Shown: positions 1 through 6,920 of the stretch, in pieces | Position numbering within the stretch: the first letter of the stretch is position 1 | Layout of the letters: every line of letters starts with the position of its first letter | Assembly: GCA_021202205.1 (NCBI GenBank) | Contig: JAJQDJ010000067.1 | Location: 1-15,647, forward strand | DNA from: Erysipelotrichaceae bacterium | Lineage (GTDB): Bacteria > Bacillota_I > Bacilli_A > Erysipelotrichales > Coprobacillaceae | DNA length: 15,647 bases | Direction of reading: 5' to 3' | The notes under the pieces: model-generated | What the model saw: only the letters and a program-made list of their open reading frames with translations | The model's database searches: none | What the model was told of the DNA's origin: nothing | Made by a program: the position numbers and the translations under genes

Positions 1-50
1 CCGTAAAGTCATTAACATATAATTTCTTAAAAATAAACTTAATGACATTG
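1..50. mobile_element. possible end of an insertion sequence (left edge)
   Basis: No gene is visible here. Positions 36-50 read, on the minus strand, CAATGTCATTAAGTT. The same word occurs on the plus strand at 15597-15611, at the other edge of the window. Both copies read outward from the centre of the window, as the terminal inverted repeats of flanking copies of one element would. A smaller inverted repeat (GTCATTAA at 8-15, TTAATGAC at 39-46) is nested here. No transposase is inside the window, so the assignment rests only on the shared word and its position 4 bases after the last gene's stop codon. Confidence 0.3.
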
Positions 51-54
51 GTCC

Positions 55-491
55 TTAGACATTCTTCACAAAATAATTATCTTTTAATTTGTATCCTAGT
101 TTTTCATACAATTCATTGGTTGAACTATTTAAACATATCATATCGACATCACTATGATCTTCTAGATACTTTATCATCTTCGAAGCAATACCTTGACGAC
201 GATGCTTATCATCTACCCATACATTAGTTATTTGTCCCACTAGACCTCTAGCTAACAAACAGCTGGGTAATATATGATAATAGTAGATAGTTGCAGTAGC
301 TATCAATAAATCTTTGTCATAACCTAATAATGTTAAAATTTCATGATTTTCAATTTTATCTTGATAAATGTTTCTAATATTAGTGATAACTTCATCTGTT
401 AAAGGAACAGATGAAAACTTAGCCATATCTCTTTTCTTATGCTTACTCATAGTTCTAGATCACTAATAGTAGCTCTACAATATTGTATCAT
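55..491 (-). pseudogene. GNAT family N-acetyltransferase, probably frameshifted near the start
   Basis: This is the last gene of the his operon, an acetyl-CoA-dependent N-acetyltransferase of unknown substrate. The long open frame (131 residues, from an ATG at 450) carries the GNAT acetyl-CoA loop VWVDDKHRRQGIA near residues 77-89 and the usual C-terminal LYEKLGY segment. It lacks the family's first beta strand and has no clear ribosome site. Just upstream, in another frame, an ATG at 491 overlaps the hisIE stop (TAATG) and encodes MIQYCRATISDLEL, a typical GNAT N-terminus, before a TGA at 447-449. One extra base near 449-450 would join the two parts (for example ELLSKHKKRD) into a normal protein of about 146 residues. 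The TGA overlaps the second ATG (ATGA), so coupled reinitiation could still yield the truncated protein. A sequencing error cannot be excluded. The GNAT call is firm; the broken state is likely. Confidence 0.7.
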
Positions 492-1135
492 TAGTAATCA
501 CCACGTGTATGAAAATCTTTTTTATTGCCAGAGATTTTATGTCTTTGAACAAGCTTGTTTTCAATATCTTCCACTGTTACTCCCTGATTGTACATAAGAA
601 CAAAGACATGATAGAAAAGATCACTGATTTCACCAATAAGTTCATCTTTATCATCATTTTTAGCAGCAATGATTGTTTCACTGGCTTCTTCACCCACTTT
701 TTTACAAATCTTATCGACACCTTCATTAAGTAAATAATTGGTATAAGATTTTTCAATAGGATGAATATCTCTATCTTCAATAACATCGTAAAGATCATGA
801 AAGATTGTTTCATTAAATTGATATGGTAATATTTCATTAAAGAAACATGAATATGAACCTGTATGACATGCTGCTCCAATTTGTTCAACATAAATAAGCA
901 ATGTATCATCGTCACAATCTAAATACATTCCTTTGATATGTTGAAAATGTCCTGATGTTTCACCTTTATGCCATAATTCCTGACGTGATCTTGACCAATA
1001 ATAGGTCTCTTTGGTTTCTAGCATTTTATCGTATGCTTCTTCATTAACATAAGCAAGCATGAGTACATGTTTTGTTTGATAGTCTTGGACAATGGCTGGT
1101 ACTAAGCCATTACCTTTTTCAAAATCTGGTCTCAT
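491..1135 (-). CDS. hisIE: bifunctional phosphoribosyl-AMP cyclohydrolase / phosphoribosyl-ATP pyrophosphatase
   Basis: This cytoplasmic enzyme performs steps 2 and 3 of histidine synthesis: PR-ATP to PR-AMP plus PPi, then opening of the adenine ring to give ProFAR. Its 214 residues are the normal length for the fused form. The N-terminal HisI half (about 1-110) has the YWSRSRQELWHKGETSG block and the metal-site residues in LDCDDDTLL and GAACHTGSYSCF. The C-terminal HisE half (about 115-205) has KVGEEASE and GEISDLFYH, the acidic helices of MazG-like pyrophosphatases. The start ATG at 1135 shares one base with the hisF stop (TAATG), and AAGGAG lies upstream in hisF. Its own stop in turn overlaps the ATG of the next gene. 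B. subtilis hisI is also fused and also sits last in the his order. Confidence 0.96.
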   Translation of the reverse strand: MRPDFEKGNGLVPAIVQDYQTKHVLMLAYVNEEAYDKMLETKETYYWSRSRQELWHKGETSGHFQHIKGMYLDCDDDTLLIYVEQIGAACHTGSYSCFFNEILPYQFNETIFHDLYDVIEDRDIHPIEKSYTNYLLNEGVDKICKKVGEEASETIIAAKNDDKDELIGEISDLFYHVFVLMYNQGVTVEDIENKLVQRHKISGNKKDFHTRGDY

Positions 1136-1902
1136 TAGTTATTTCTCCTTACTGGTATATGATGTTCTTTACATAGTTCTTTCACTTCATCAATGGTAGC
1201 TTCACCATAGTGGAATAATGAAGCTGCTAAGGCCGCATCACAATTGGTTTGTTCAAAAGCTTCTACAATATCTTCCTTACCACCACAACCACCACTGGCA
1301 ATAACAGGAATGGAAACAACGTCAATAACAGCATTCAACATATCTATATCAAAGCCATCTCTGGTACCATCTTTATCCATAGATGTTAATAAAATTTCAC
1401 CTGCTCCTAATTCTTCACATTGTTTAACCCATTCAATAAGATCTAAACCCGTATTGATTCTACCACCTGCAATATATACATCATAACCACTCTTATTTTC
1501 TCGTTGCTTGGCATCAATGGCAACCACAACACACTGAACACCAAATTCATCAGATGCTTCTTTAATAAGCTGAGGATTCTTGATTGCTGCAGAATTGATA
1601 GATACTTTATCAGCTCCACTAGATAGAATCATACGGAAATCATCAATAGTTCTAATACCCCCACCAACAGTTAAAGGAATAGACAATTCACTAGCACCTC
1701 TTTGAATCAAGTCTTTAATAATATCTCTATTTTCATAAGTTGCCGTTATATCCAAAAACACAACTTCATCAGCACATTGTTCATCATAACGCTTGGCTAT
1801 TTCTATTGGATCACCAACATCCTTCAAGCCTACGAAATTAACACCCTTAACAACCTTGCCATCCTTAATATCTAAACAGGGGATGATTCTTTTTGCAAGC
1901 AT
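1135..1902 (-). CDS. hisF: imidazole glycerol phosphate synthase subunit HisF (cyclase)
   Basis: HisF is the cyclase subunit of IGP synthase. It takes ammonia from HisH through its barrel and converts PRFAR to imidazole glycerol phosphate and AICAR. It has 255 residues, the usual (beta/alpha)8 length. The catalytic Asp of the first strand is in RIIPCLDIKDGKVVKG (residues 5-20), the second is in LLTSMDKDGTRDG, and the phosphate-binding loops TVGGGIR and IASGGCGG are present. The start MLAKRIIPCLD matches the family and has AGAGGTGATT just upstream. The frame overlaps the end of hisA by 31 bases, which points to translational coupling. Nothing looks damaged. Confidence 0.97.
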   Translation of the reverse strand: MLAKRIIPCLDIKDGKVVKGVNFVGLKDVGDPIEIAKRYDEQCADEVVFLDITATYENRDIIKDLIQRGASELSIPLTVGGGIRTIDDFRMILSSGADKVSINSAAIKNPQLIKEASDEFGVQCVVVAIDAKQRENKSGYDVYIAGGRINTGLDLIEWVKQCEELGAGEILLTSMDKDGTRDGFDIDMLNAVIDVVSIPVIASGGCGGKEDIVEAFEQTNCDAALAASLFHYGEATIDEVKELCKEHHIPVRRNN

Positions 1903-2609
1903 GCAATCACCTCTTTTAAATCAATTTTTCCCTCATAATATGCTTTACCAACAATACATCCATAATAGCCAAGTTCATTCACTTTATAAATATCCTTGGC
2001 ATCTTTAACCCCACCAGATACAACAAATTGAATAGAACTATTTTGTTGTATTGTTTCATATATGTCAAAATTTGGCCCTTGCAATGTCCCATCTTTAGAA
2101 ATATCTGTAAATACAATCGTTGTAATACCAATACTTTCTAATTGTTTAATTAAATCTAAATAATATGTTTGACTATCAACAAGCCAACCAGTCGTTTTAA
2201 CATAACCATCTTTAATATCAACACCTACAACAATTTGTTCTGGTCCATATTTATGTAATGCATCTTTTAAAAAATCCGGATTTTCTATAGCAGCAGTTCC
2301 TAATATCACACGATCAATACCAACATTAGATAAATAAAGATCTACAGTCTCCATATTACGAATACCACCGCCTAATTCCATCGGTATAGAAATAGCTTTT
2401 CTAATTTTTATAATTGTTTCTAAATTCGTTGTGGTCCCTTCTTTAGCTCCATCTAAATCAACGACATGAAGATAATTAGCTCCCATTTTTTCAAAGTTTA
2501 AAGCAATATCCTCAGGAGTTGATGAATACACTTTTTTTTGATTATAATCGCCTTTATAAAGACGGACAGCTTGTCCATTTTTTAAATCAATGGCTGGTAT
2601 AAGTTTCAT
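1872..2609 (-). CDS. hisA: phosphoribosylformimino-5-aminoimidazole carboxamide ribotide isomerase
   Basis: HisA catalyses the Amadori rearrangement of ProFAR to PRFAR, the substrate of HisF/HisH. It has 245 residues, the normal length for this half-barrel-duplicated (beta/alpha)8 enzyme. The catalytic base Asp lies in MKLIPAIDLKNGQAVRL, and the general acid Asp in FTDISKDGTLQGPN. The phosphate-binding loops are ELGGGIRN and FVVSGGVKDA. The start ATG at 2609 overlaps the hisH stop by 4 bases (ATGA), with AAGGAGATG upstream, so the two are coupled. It is distinguished from its paralogue HisF by its residue pattern and by its place before HisF in the order. Confidence 0.96.
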   Translation of the reverse strand: MKLIPAIDLKNGQAVRLYKGDYNQKKVYSSTPEDIALNFEKMGANYLHVVDLDGAKEGTTTNLETIIKIRKAISIPMELGGGIRNMETVDLYLSNVGIDRVILGTAAIENPDFLKDALHKYGPEQIVVGVDIKDGYVKTTGWLVDSQTYYLDLIKQLESIGITTIVFTDISKDGTLQGPNFDIYETIQQNSSIQFVVSGGVKDAKDIYKVNELGYYGCIVGKAYYEGKIDLKEVIACLQKESSPV

Positions 2610-3211
2610 TGAATCATCTCCTTAAATGCAAGTAATATTTGTTTACCAACAGCACCACTTTTTTCAGGATGAAATTGACATCCCATCACATTATCCTTAG
2701 CTGCTAGCGCTGTAATATGTTTACCACCATATTCTGCATAAGCAACAAGTTCATCATCTATAGGTAAAGCTGCATAAGAATGTACAAAATAAACATAATC
2801 TTTTTCTTTGATGTTTTTTAGCAAAAGATGATTTTGATTGAACACGAGTTCATTCCAACCCATATGGGGAATTTTATCATCAACTTCCATGAGTTTGACT
2901 TCCCCATGTAAAAATCCCAAACCATTTGTTGGACGTATTTCATAACCTTTTTCAAACAGTATTTGCATACCCAAACAAATACCTAGTATTGGAATACCAG
3001 CATTCTTGCATTCATTAAGTACATCAACTAAATCAAACTTTTGCAGATTTTCCATAGCCACTGGAAACGTTCCCACTCCTGGAAGCACAATGCCTTCAGC
3101 TTGTCTAATGACATCATGATCTCGACTAACCATAGCTTCCACGCCAATTCGTTTAAAAGCATTTAAGACACTCATCAAGTTCCCCACATTATAATCAATA
3201 ATAACAACCAT
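2606..3211 (-). CDS. hisH: imidazole glycerol phosphate synthase subunit HisH (glutaminase)
   Basis: HisH is the class I glutamine amidotransferase subunit that makes ammonia for HisF. The nucleophile Cys is in GICLGMQ, the catalytic His and Glu are in CQFHPEKSG, and IIDYNVGN starts the Rossmann-like core. I place the start at the ATG at 3211 (MVVIIDYNVGN, 201 residues). The AGGAGG site at 3219-3224 is 7 bases from it but only 4 from the ATG at 3214. The longest frame's GTG at 3217 takes its first G from the purine run of that site and cannot be used. It lies 14 bases after hisB and overlaps hisA by 4 bases. Confidence 0.95.
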   Translation of the reverse strand: MVVIIDYNVGNLMSVLNAFKRIGVEAMVSRDHDVIRQAEGIVLPGVGTFPVAMENLQKFDLVDVLNECKNAGIPILGICLGMQILFEKGYEIRPTNGLGFLHGEVKLMEVDDKIPHMGWNELVFNQNHLLLKNIKEKDYVYFVHSYAALPIDDELVAYAEYGGKHITALAAKDNVMGCQFHPEKSGAVGKQILLAFKEMIQ

Positions 3212-3225
3212 CATCACCCCTCCTT

Positions 3226-3813
3226 TTATAAAACACCTTTTGATGAAACAACCTTATCCTTATTCTTTTCATCAATGGCACATGCTTCTTTTAAAGCTCT
3301 ACCAAAACTTTTAAACATCGCCTCAATAATATGATGAGTATTTTCTCCATAATGTTCATTAATATGAAGTGTCATTAAAGCATGATCACTCACAGCCTTA
3401 AAGAATTCTTTGGTCATTTCTGTTTCATAATTGCCTAAAACTGCAGTAGATAAAGTAGCATTATAAACCAAATAAGATCGACCACTTAAATCCAAATGTG
3501 TTGTCACCAATGCTTCATCCATAGGAATTGTAAAAGCCCCATAACGTGTAATACCCTTTTTATCACCTAGTGCATCTTTTATGCATTCACCTAATACAAT
3601 CCCAATATCCTCAACACTATGATGACTATCTACCTTTAAATCACCATCACATTTCACTTCTAAATCAAAACCACTATGAAAAGCGAACAACTCTAACATA
3701 TGATCCATAAAACCAATACCTGTATCAATGAGACAATTTCCCGTACCATCTAAATTGAGAGTCATTGTTATCTTTGTTTCTTTCGTATTTCTTTCAATCG
3801 TACTCAAACGCAT
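3226..3813 (-). CDS. hisB: imidazoleglycerol-phosphate dehydratase
   Basis: HisB dehydrates imidazole glycerol phosphate to imidazole acetol phosphate. This is the monofunctional form (195 residues) with no fused histidinol-phosphatase domain, unlike enteric HisB. The family's two pseudo-repeated manganese-binding blocks are clear: GFMDHMLELFAFH with DSHHSVEDIGI, then the later EHYGENTHHIIEAMFKSFGRAL. The start MRLSTIERNTKET is preceded by GAGGAGG inside the hisD 3' end, and the two genes are 2 bases apart. Because the phosphatase is missing here, a separate PHP- or HAD-type phosphatase must exist elsewhere in the genome if the pathway is complete. Confidence 0.97.
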   Translation of the reverse strand: MRLSTIERNTKETKITMTLNLDGTGNCLIDTGIGFMDHMLELFAFHSGFDLEVKCDGDLKVDSHHSVEDIGIVLGECIKDALGDKKGITRYGAFTIPMDEALVTTHLDLSGRSYLVYNATLSTAVLGNYETEMTKEFFKAVSDHALMTLHINEHYGENTHHIIEAMFKSFGRALKEACAIDEKNKDKVVSSKGVL

Positions 3814-3815
3814 AA

Positions 3816-5114
3816 TTAATCCTCCTCAAAACGGACAGTAATGCTATTGGCATGTCCATCTAATCCTTCTAAATGTGCAAATTTCATCACATCATCTTTA
3901 AATGTTGATAAAACATTTTTAGGATAATAACTATAAGAAGAGTATTTCACAAAATCATAAACGCCTAAAGCACTATAGAATTTAGCTGTTCCTCCTGTTG
4001 GTAAAACATGATTTGTTCCTGACATATAATCGCCTAATGGTTCAGGTGCATATTCACCTAGGAAGATAGACCCAGCATTTTTAATAAGTGGTAAACAATT
4101 AATAGGATTATCAACTAATACTTCCAAGTGTTCTGGCGCCAAATAGTTAGATACATCAAAAGCTTCTTTAATATCATCAACAATAATGGCACCACCATAG
4201 TTATCTAATGATGATTGAATAATTTCTTTTCTTGGTAATGTTTCCATTTGTCTATCTAATTCTTCTTCAACCTTTGATACAAGTTCTTCTGAAGTTGTTA
4301 CTAAAATAGCACTAGCAAGCTTATCATGTTCAGCCTGGCTCATCAAATCAGCAACTACATATTTTGGATTCGCATTTTCATCAGCCACAATCAATATTTC
4401 ACTTGGACCAGCTACCATGTCAATATCCACAACGCCATAGCAACATTTCTTGGCTGTTGCAACATAGATATTACCTGGACCAACAATTTTATCTACATGA
4501 GGAATAGTATTTGTACCATAAGCTACTGCTGCGACACCTTGAGCACCACCAACCTTATAGATTTTTTCAATACCACATACATAAGCAGCTGCCAAAATAG
4601 TAGGATTAACTTTACCATCTCCCTTAACTGGAGTAATAATCACTAAGTTTTTAACCCCTGCTAGTTTTGCAGGAATAGCATTCATCATCACTGTTGAAGG
4701 ATAAGTTGCTGTTCCTCCAGGAACATATAGAGCTACATTTTCTAACCCTCTTACTATTTGTCCCATCATGACACCATTTTCTTTATATAATGACCAGGAT
4801 TTATCGACTTGATTTTTATGAAAATCTATCAATTGATCTTTTGTTCTTTCCAATATACGAATAAAATCAGTGCCTACTTCAGAAACTCCATCTAAAATCT
4901 CTTGTTTTGTAGTAATAAATTCTTTTGGATCACTCATCTTAAAGCCATCAAATTGACGACAATATTTCATCAAAGCCTTATCACCATTTGTTTTAACATC
5001 TTCAATAATATCCAACACTGTATCATTAACCTGTTTAGAAACATCTTCTTTTCTAGTCTTAAACTTCACTGCAATGTCTTCATAACTTCCTTTAAAATCT
5101 AATCTCTTAAGCAT
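3816..5114 (-). CDS. hisD: histidinol dehydrogenase
   Basis: HisD oxidises L-histidinol to L-histidine in two NAD-dependent steps, the last reactions of the pathway. It has 432 residues, the normal length. Visible family marks are GGTATYPSTVMMN, KVGGAQGVAAVAYGT, DMVAGPSEILIVAD, MSQAEHD (Gln and His of the zinc site), LAPEHLEVL (catalytic Glu-His pair), EPLGDYMSGTNH (zinc Asp) and the C-terminal HLEGLDGHANS (zinc His). All key residues are present. The start at 5114 (MLKRLDFKGS) overlaps hisG by 8 bases and has GGAGAAGAGG upstream. Confidence 0.97.
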   Translation of the reverse strand: MLKRLDFKGSYEDIAVKFKTRKEDVSKQVNDTVLDIIEDVKTNGDKALMKYCRQFDGFKMSDPKEFITTKQEILDGVSEVGTDFIRILERTKDQLIDFHKNQVDKSWSLYKENGVMMGQIVRGLENVALYVPGGTATYPSTVMMNAIPAKLAGVKNLVIITPVKGDGKVNPTILAAAYVCGIEKIYKVGGAQGVAAVAYGTNTIPHVDKIVGPGNIYVATAKKCCYGVVDIDMVAGPSEILIVADENANPKYVVADLMSQAEHDKLASAILVTTSEELVSKVEEELDRQMETLPRKEIIQSSLDNYGGAIIVDDIKEAFDVSNYLAPEHLEVLVDNPINCLPLIKNAGSIFLGEYAPEPLGDYMSGTNHVLPTGGTAKFYSALGVYDFVKYSSYSYYPKNVLSTFKDDVMKFAHLEGLDGHANSITVRFEED

Positions 5115-5736
5115 CTTCCTCTTCTCCTTTCAATGCATCTATCAAAGCAAATATCTCATCTTTCTTAAACTTTAAACTCACTTTATTAACAATCATCTTG
5201 GTAGAAATATCACTTATCTTCTCGATCACTTCTAACCCATTCGCTTTTAAAGTAGAACCTGTTTCGACAATATCCACAATAGCATCAGATAAACCAACAA
5301 CTGGTCCTAATTCCACTGACCCTTCTAATTTAATAATCTCTACATCTTCATGTTTATCATTAAAATAATTCTTAGCCACATTTGTATACTTAGAAGCAAT
5401 ACGTTTGCGTCTATGAAATTCTTTATCTTTATATTCAGGATAAGCTGCTACTGCAAAATAACATCTTCCAATTTCTAAATCTAACATTTCATAATAATCA
5501 TGAAAATCGCTGTCTTCTAACGTATCCTTTCCAACAAATCCCACATCAACGATACCATGTTCGAGGAAGGTTAAAACATCGTTAGCTTTAGCAAAGATCA
5601 TAGATAAGCCATCACTTGTTTCAATCAACAATTCTCTATCTTTATGAATAATCGGATCCATATCAAAACCCTTAGCTGCTAACATTTGACATACTTGTTT
5701 TTCAATACGTCCTTTAGTAATAGCTATTTTAATCAT
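5107..5736 (-). CDS. hisG: ATP phosphoribosyltransferase catalytic subunit, short form
   Basis: HisG condenses ATP and PRPP, the first and feedback-controlled step of histidine synthesis. At 209 residues it is the short form, which lacks the C-terminal regulatory domain and needs HisZ as partner; the hisZ gene directly upstream fits. The PRPP-binding loop is DAIVDIVETGSTLKANGL (about residues 152-169), and the N-terminus MIKIAITKGRIEKQV is typical. AAGGAGG precedes the start. It overlaps hisZ by 8 bases and hisD by 8 bases, so translation of all three is probably coupled. Confidence 0.97.
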   Translation of the reverse strand: MIKIAITKGRIEKQVCQMLAAKGFDMDPIIHKDRELLIETSDGLSMIFAKANDVLTFLEHGIVDVGFVGKDTLEDSDFHDYYEMLDLEIGRCYFAVAAYPEYKDKEFHRRKRIASKYTNVAKNYFNDKHEDVEIIKLEGSVELGPVVGLSDAIVDIVETGSTLKANGLEVIEKISDISTKMIVNKVSLKFKKDEIFALIDALKGEEEDA

Positions 5737-6697
5737 TGTCTTCTTCCTCCTTCTCTAGAGCCCTTAGAATATGTGATAAATCATAACTAAATCCTATTGC
5801 AGGAACATTTCTATCAAAATGATACATCAATTTATCATATCTACCACCATTAATAATTGTTTCAGCACTATAAGGAGAATAACCCTTCATCATCACACCT
5901 GTATAATATTTCATACTAGGAGTCATAGCTAAATCAAAACTTAGATTCTTTTTTATATCTAAATGTTCATATAACTCTTTGAGTTCTATAAGAGCATCTT
6001 TTAATTGTTCATCTTCTATAGTTTCTATCATTTTATCCAACATACGAATGTCACCAAAACTTCTTGACAAATCTAATATAAGATTTTTTAAAGAATCTGG
6101 TAAATCCTTATGTTTCATCAATCGTTTTAAATCAGACAAATCACGTCTTTTTAAAATATCCACAAATGATCGATCTCCTACAATATCACATAAACGATGA
6201 TAGAATTTGGCTGAACTAATTTCTATTTTAATATTCTTTAATTTTAAATAATCTGCTGTTTGTTGAATAATATTCAAGCATTCCAAATCACCTTCAAAAC
6301 CAGGCATTCCAATAAGTTCAATACCTGCTTGAAAGAATTCACTGCTTCTTCCTTTATGACGTTTTTCCTTACGATATACTTTTCCAAAATAACAATATCT
6401 TTTCACGTCTGTTTCTTTTTGAGCACAATACATACGTGCCAAAGGCACTGTAAAATCCGTACGCAAAGCCACACGCTTACCCTCATAATTGATATATTGA
6501 AACATTTTTTCTTCCTCAATACCGATATCCATATCACTATATAAATCAGCATATTCAAAAGAAGGCATTAATACTTCTAAATAACCATGATCCACAAAGA
6601 CATGACGTAAATCATTTTCTATTTCTCTAAGTGATGAAACATTACTCATAATGGCATCAATACTTTCTTCTGGTATTAAATATTTAACTTCCTCCAT
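5729..6697 (-). CDS. hisZ: ATP phosphoribosyltransferase regulatory subunit HisZ
   Basis: HisZ is a catalytically inert paralogue of histidyl-tRNA synthetase that forms the hetero-octamer with short HisG and confers histidine feedback. The 322 residues contain the class II synthetase core: motif 2-like region around RYCYFGKVYRKEKRHKGRS followed by EFFQAGIELIG, and a motif 3-like GGRYDKLMYHF...AIGFSYDL at the end. There is no C-terminal anticodon-binding domain, which separates it from HisRS (about 420 residues). I chose the ATG at 6697 (MEEVKYLIPEES), which follows AAAGGGGAAAG. A longer frame reaching a TTG at 6772 runs backwards through the attenuator terminator and is not credible. It is the first structural gene after the leader. 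Confidence 0.93.
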   Translation of the reverse strand: MEEVKYLIPEESIDAIMSNVSSLREIENDLRHVFVDHGYLEVLMPSFEYADLYSDMDIGIEEEKMFQYINYEGKRVALRTDFTVPLARMYCAQKETDVKRYCYFGKVYRKEKRHKGRSSEFFQAGIELIGMPGFEGDLECLNIIQQTADYLKLKNIKIEISSAKFYHRLCDIVGDRSFVDILKRRDLSDLKRLMKHKDLPDSLKNLILDLSRSFGDIRMLDKMIETIEDEQLKDALIELKELYEHLDIKKNLSFDLAMTPSMKYYTGVMMKGYSPYSAETIINGGRYDKLMYHFDRNVPAIGFSYDLSHILRALEKEEEDND

Positions 6698-6715
6698 AAC
6701 TTTCCCCTTTCTAAC

Positions 6716-6742
6716 AAAAAAGACGAGTCCTAATGACTCGTC
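6716..6742 (-). terminator. his attenuator terminator
   Basis: Read on the minus strand, an 8-base-pair perfect stem GACGAGTC/GACTCGTC with loop ATTAG is followed at once by six T. It lies 19 bases before the hisZ start codon, so it would stop transcription before any his enzyme gene. Its 5' arm and loop (segment 6729-6739) can pair instead with 6753-6763, which makes it conditional. Confidence 0.9.
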
Positions 6743-6815
6743 CACTATTCTTAAGCCATCAGATACACCCAAAAATATATACTTGAAAATGGGCTGTATC
6801 TATAATGATATAACC

Positions 6816-6869
6816 CTAAGTGCTCCAATGATGGTGATGAAATTGCGTATTAATATTTGTCTTTTTCAT
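6816..6869 (-). CDS. hisL: his operon leader peptide (HisL-type), 17 residues
   Basis: The 17-codon frame encodes MKKTNINTQFHHHHWST and ends in TAG. Codons 11-14 are four consecutive His codons (CAT CAC CAT CAT). A strong ribosome site, GAGGTG at 6876-6881, lies 6 bases before the ATG. The peptide itself probably has no function. Its translation senses charged tRNA-His and sets the fold of the downstream attenuator. It is analogous to enteric hisL, but the sequence outside the His run is unrelated as far as I can judge. It was found by reading the region between promoter and terminator. Confidence 0.88.
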   Translation of the reverse strand: MKKTNINTQFHHHHWST

Positions 6870-6891
6870 AAGTCCCACCTCATTTTTTACG

Positions 6892-6920
6892 ATTATAGCA
6901 TAATTGTTTATCATTGAAAA
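6892..6920 (-). promoter_or_regulatory. his operon promoter
   Basis: On the minus strand there is a perfect -10 TATAAT (6892-6897) with the extended -10 bases TG one base upstream. A weak -35 TTTTCA (6915-6920) lies at 17 bases spacing. Transcription would begin near 6885, about 16 bases before the leader peptide ATG, leaving just enough room for its ribosome site. Confidence 0.75.

Larger units (their letters stand above)
6716..6885 (-). promoter_or_regulatory. histidine operon leader: ribosome-mediated attenuator
   Basis: The leader transcript runs from about 6885 to the terminator. After the leader peptide there are two mutually exclusive fold sets, read on the minus strand. Set 1 is hairpin C:D (6790-6801 with 6761-6771, arms AGATACA and TGTATCT extended by CCCA/TGGG around a bulged G) plus the terminator. 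Set 2 is hairpin B:C (6807-6816 with 6791-6800, GGGTTATATC with GATACAGCCC, one mismatch) plus antiterminator D:E (6753-6763 with 6729-6739, TCTGATGGCTT with GAGTCATTAGG, 11 pairs including G-U). B begins at the last base of the leader stop codon. A ribosome stalled on the His codons leaves B free, giving set 2 and readthrough. One that reaches the stop covers B, giving set 1 and termination. This is the logic of the enteric his attenuator. The pairings are seen in the sequence; the mechanism is inferred. Confidence 0.85.

Noticed and set aside
577..915. Other long open frames inside the his genes, ABC genes and opposite strands (for example 577-915, 4326-4646, 9781-10029)
   Set aside because: They lie within well-recognised genes in other frames, have low-complexity composition and lack ribosome sites.
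1872..1902. 31-base hisA/hisF overlap as a sign of a frameshift
   Set aside because: Both proteins have normal ends and lengths, and overlaps occur throughout this operon.
3212..3217. GTG start of hisH at 3217 or ATG at 3214
   Set aside because: The GTG takes its first base from the purine run of the ribosome site and the ATG at 3214 is only 4 bases from AGGAGG; the ATG at 3211 has the right spacing.
5729..6697. Histidyl-tRNA synthetase instead of HisZ
   Set aside because: The length is 322 residues with no anticodon-binding domain, and it sits directly before a short-form HisG that needs HisZ.
5729..6772. Longer hisZ frame starting at a TTG at 6772
   Set aside because: The extra 25 codons run through the attenuator hairpins and terminator, the TTG has no ribosome site, and the ATG at 6697 has one and begins like HisZ.
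6870..6885. Possible T-box motif (GAGGTGGGACTT) upstream of hisZ
   Set aside because: It resembles the T-box GGTGGNACC only in part and is the ribosome site of the leader peptide. No Stem I or specifier-loop structure precedes it, and the promoter is too close for a T-box.
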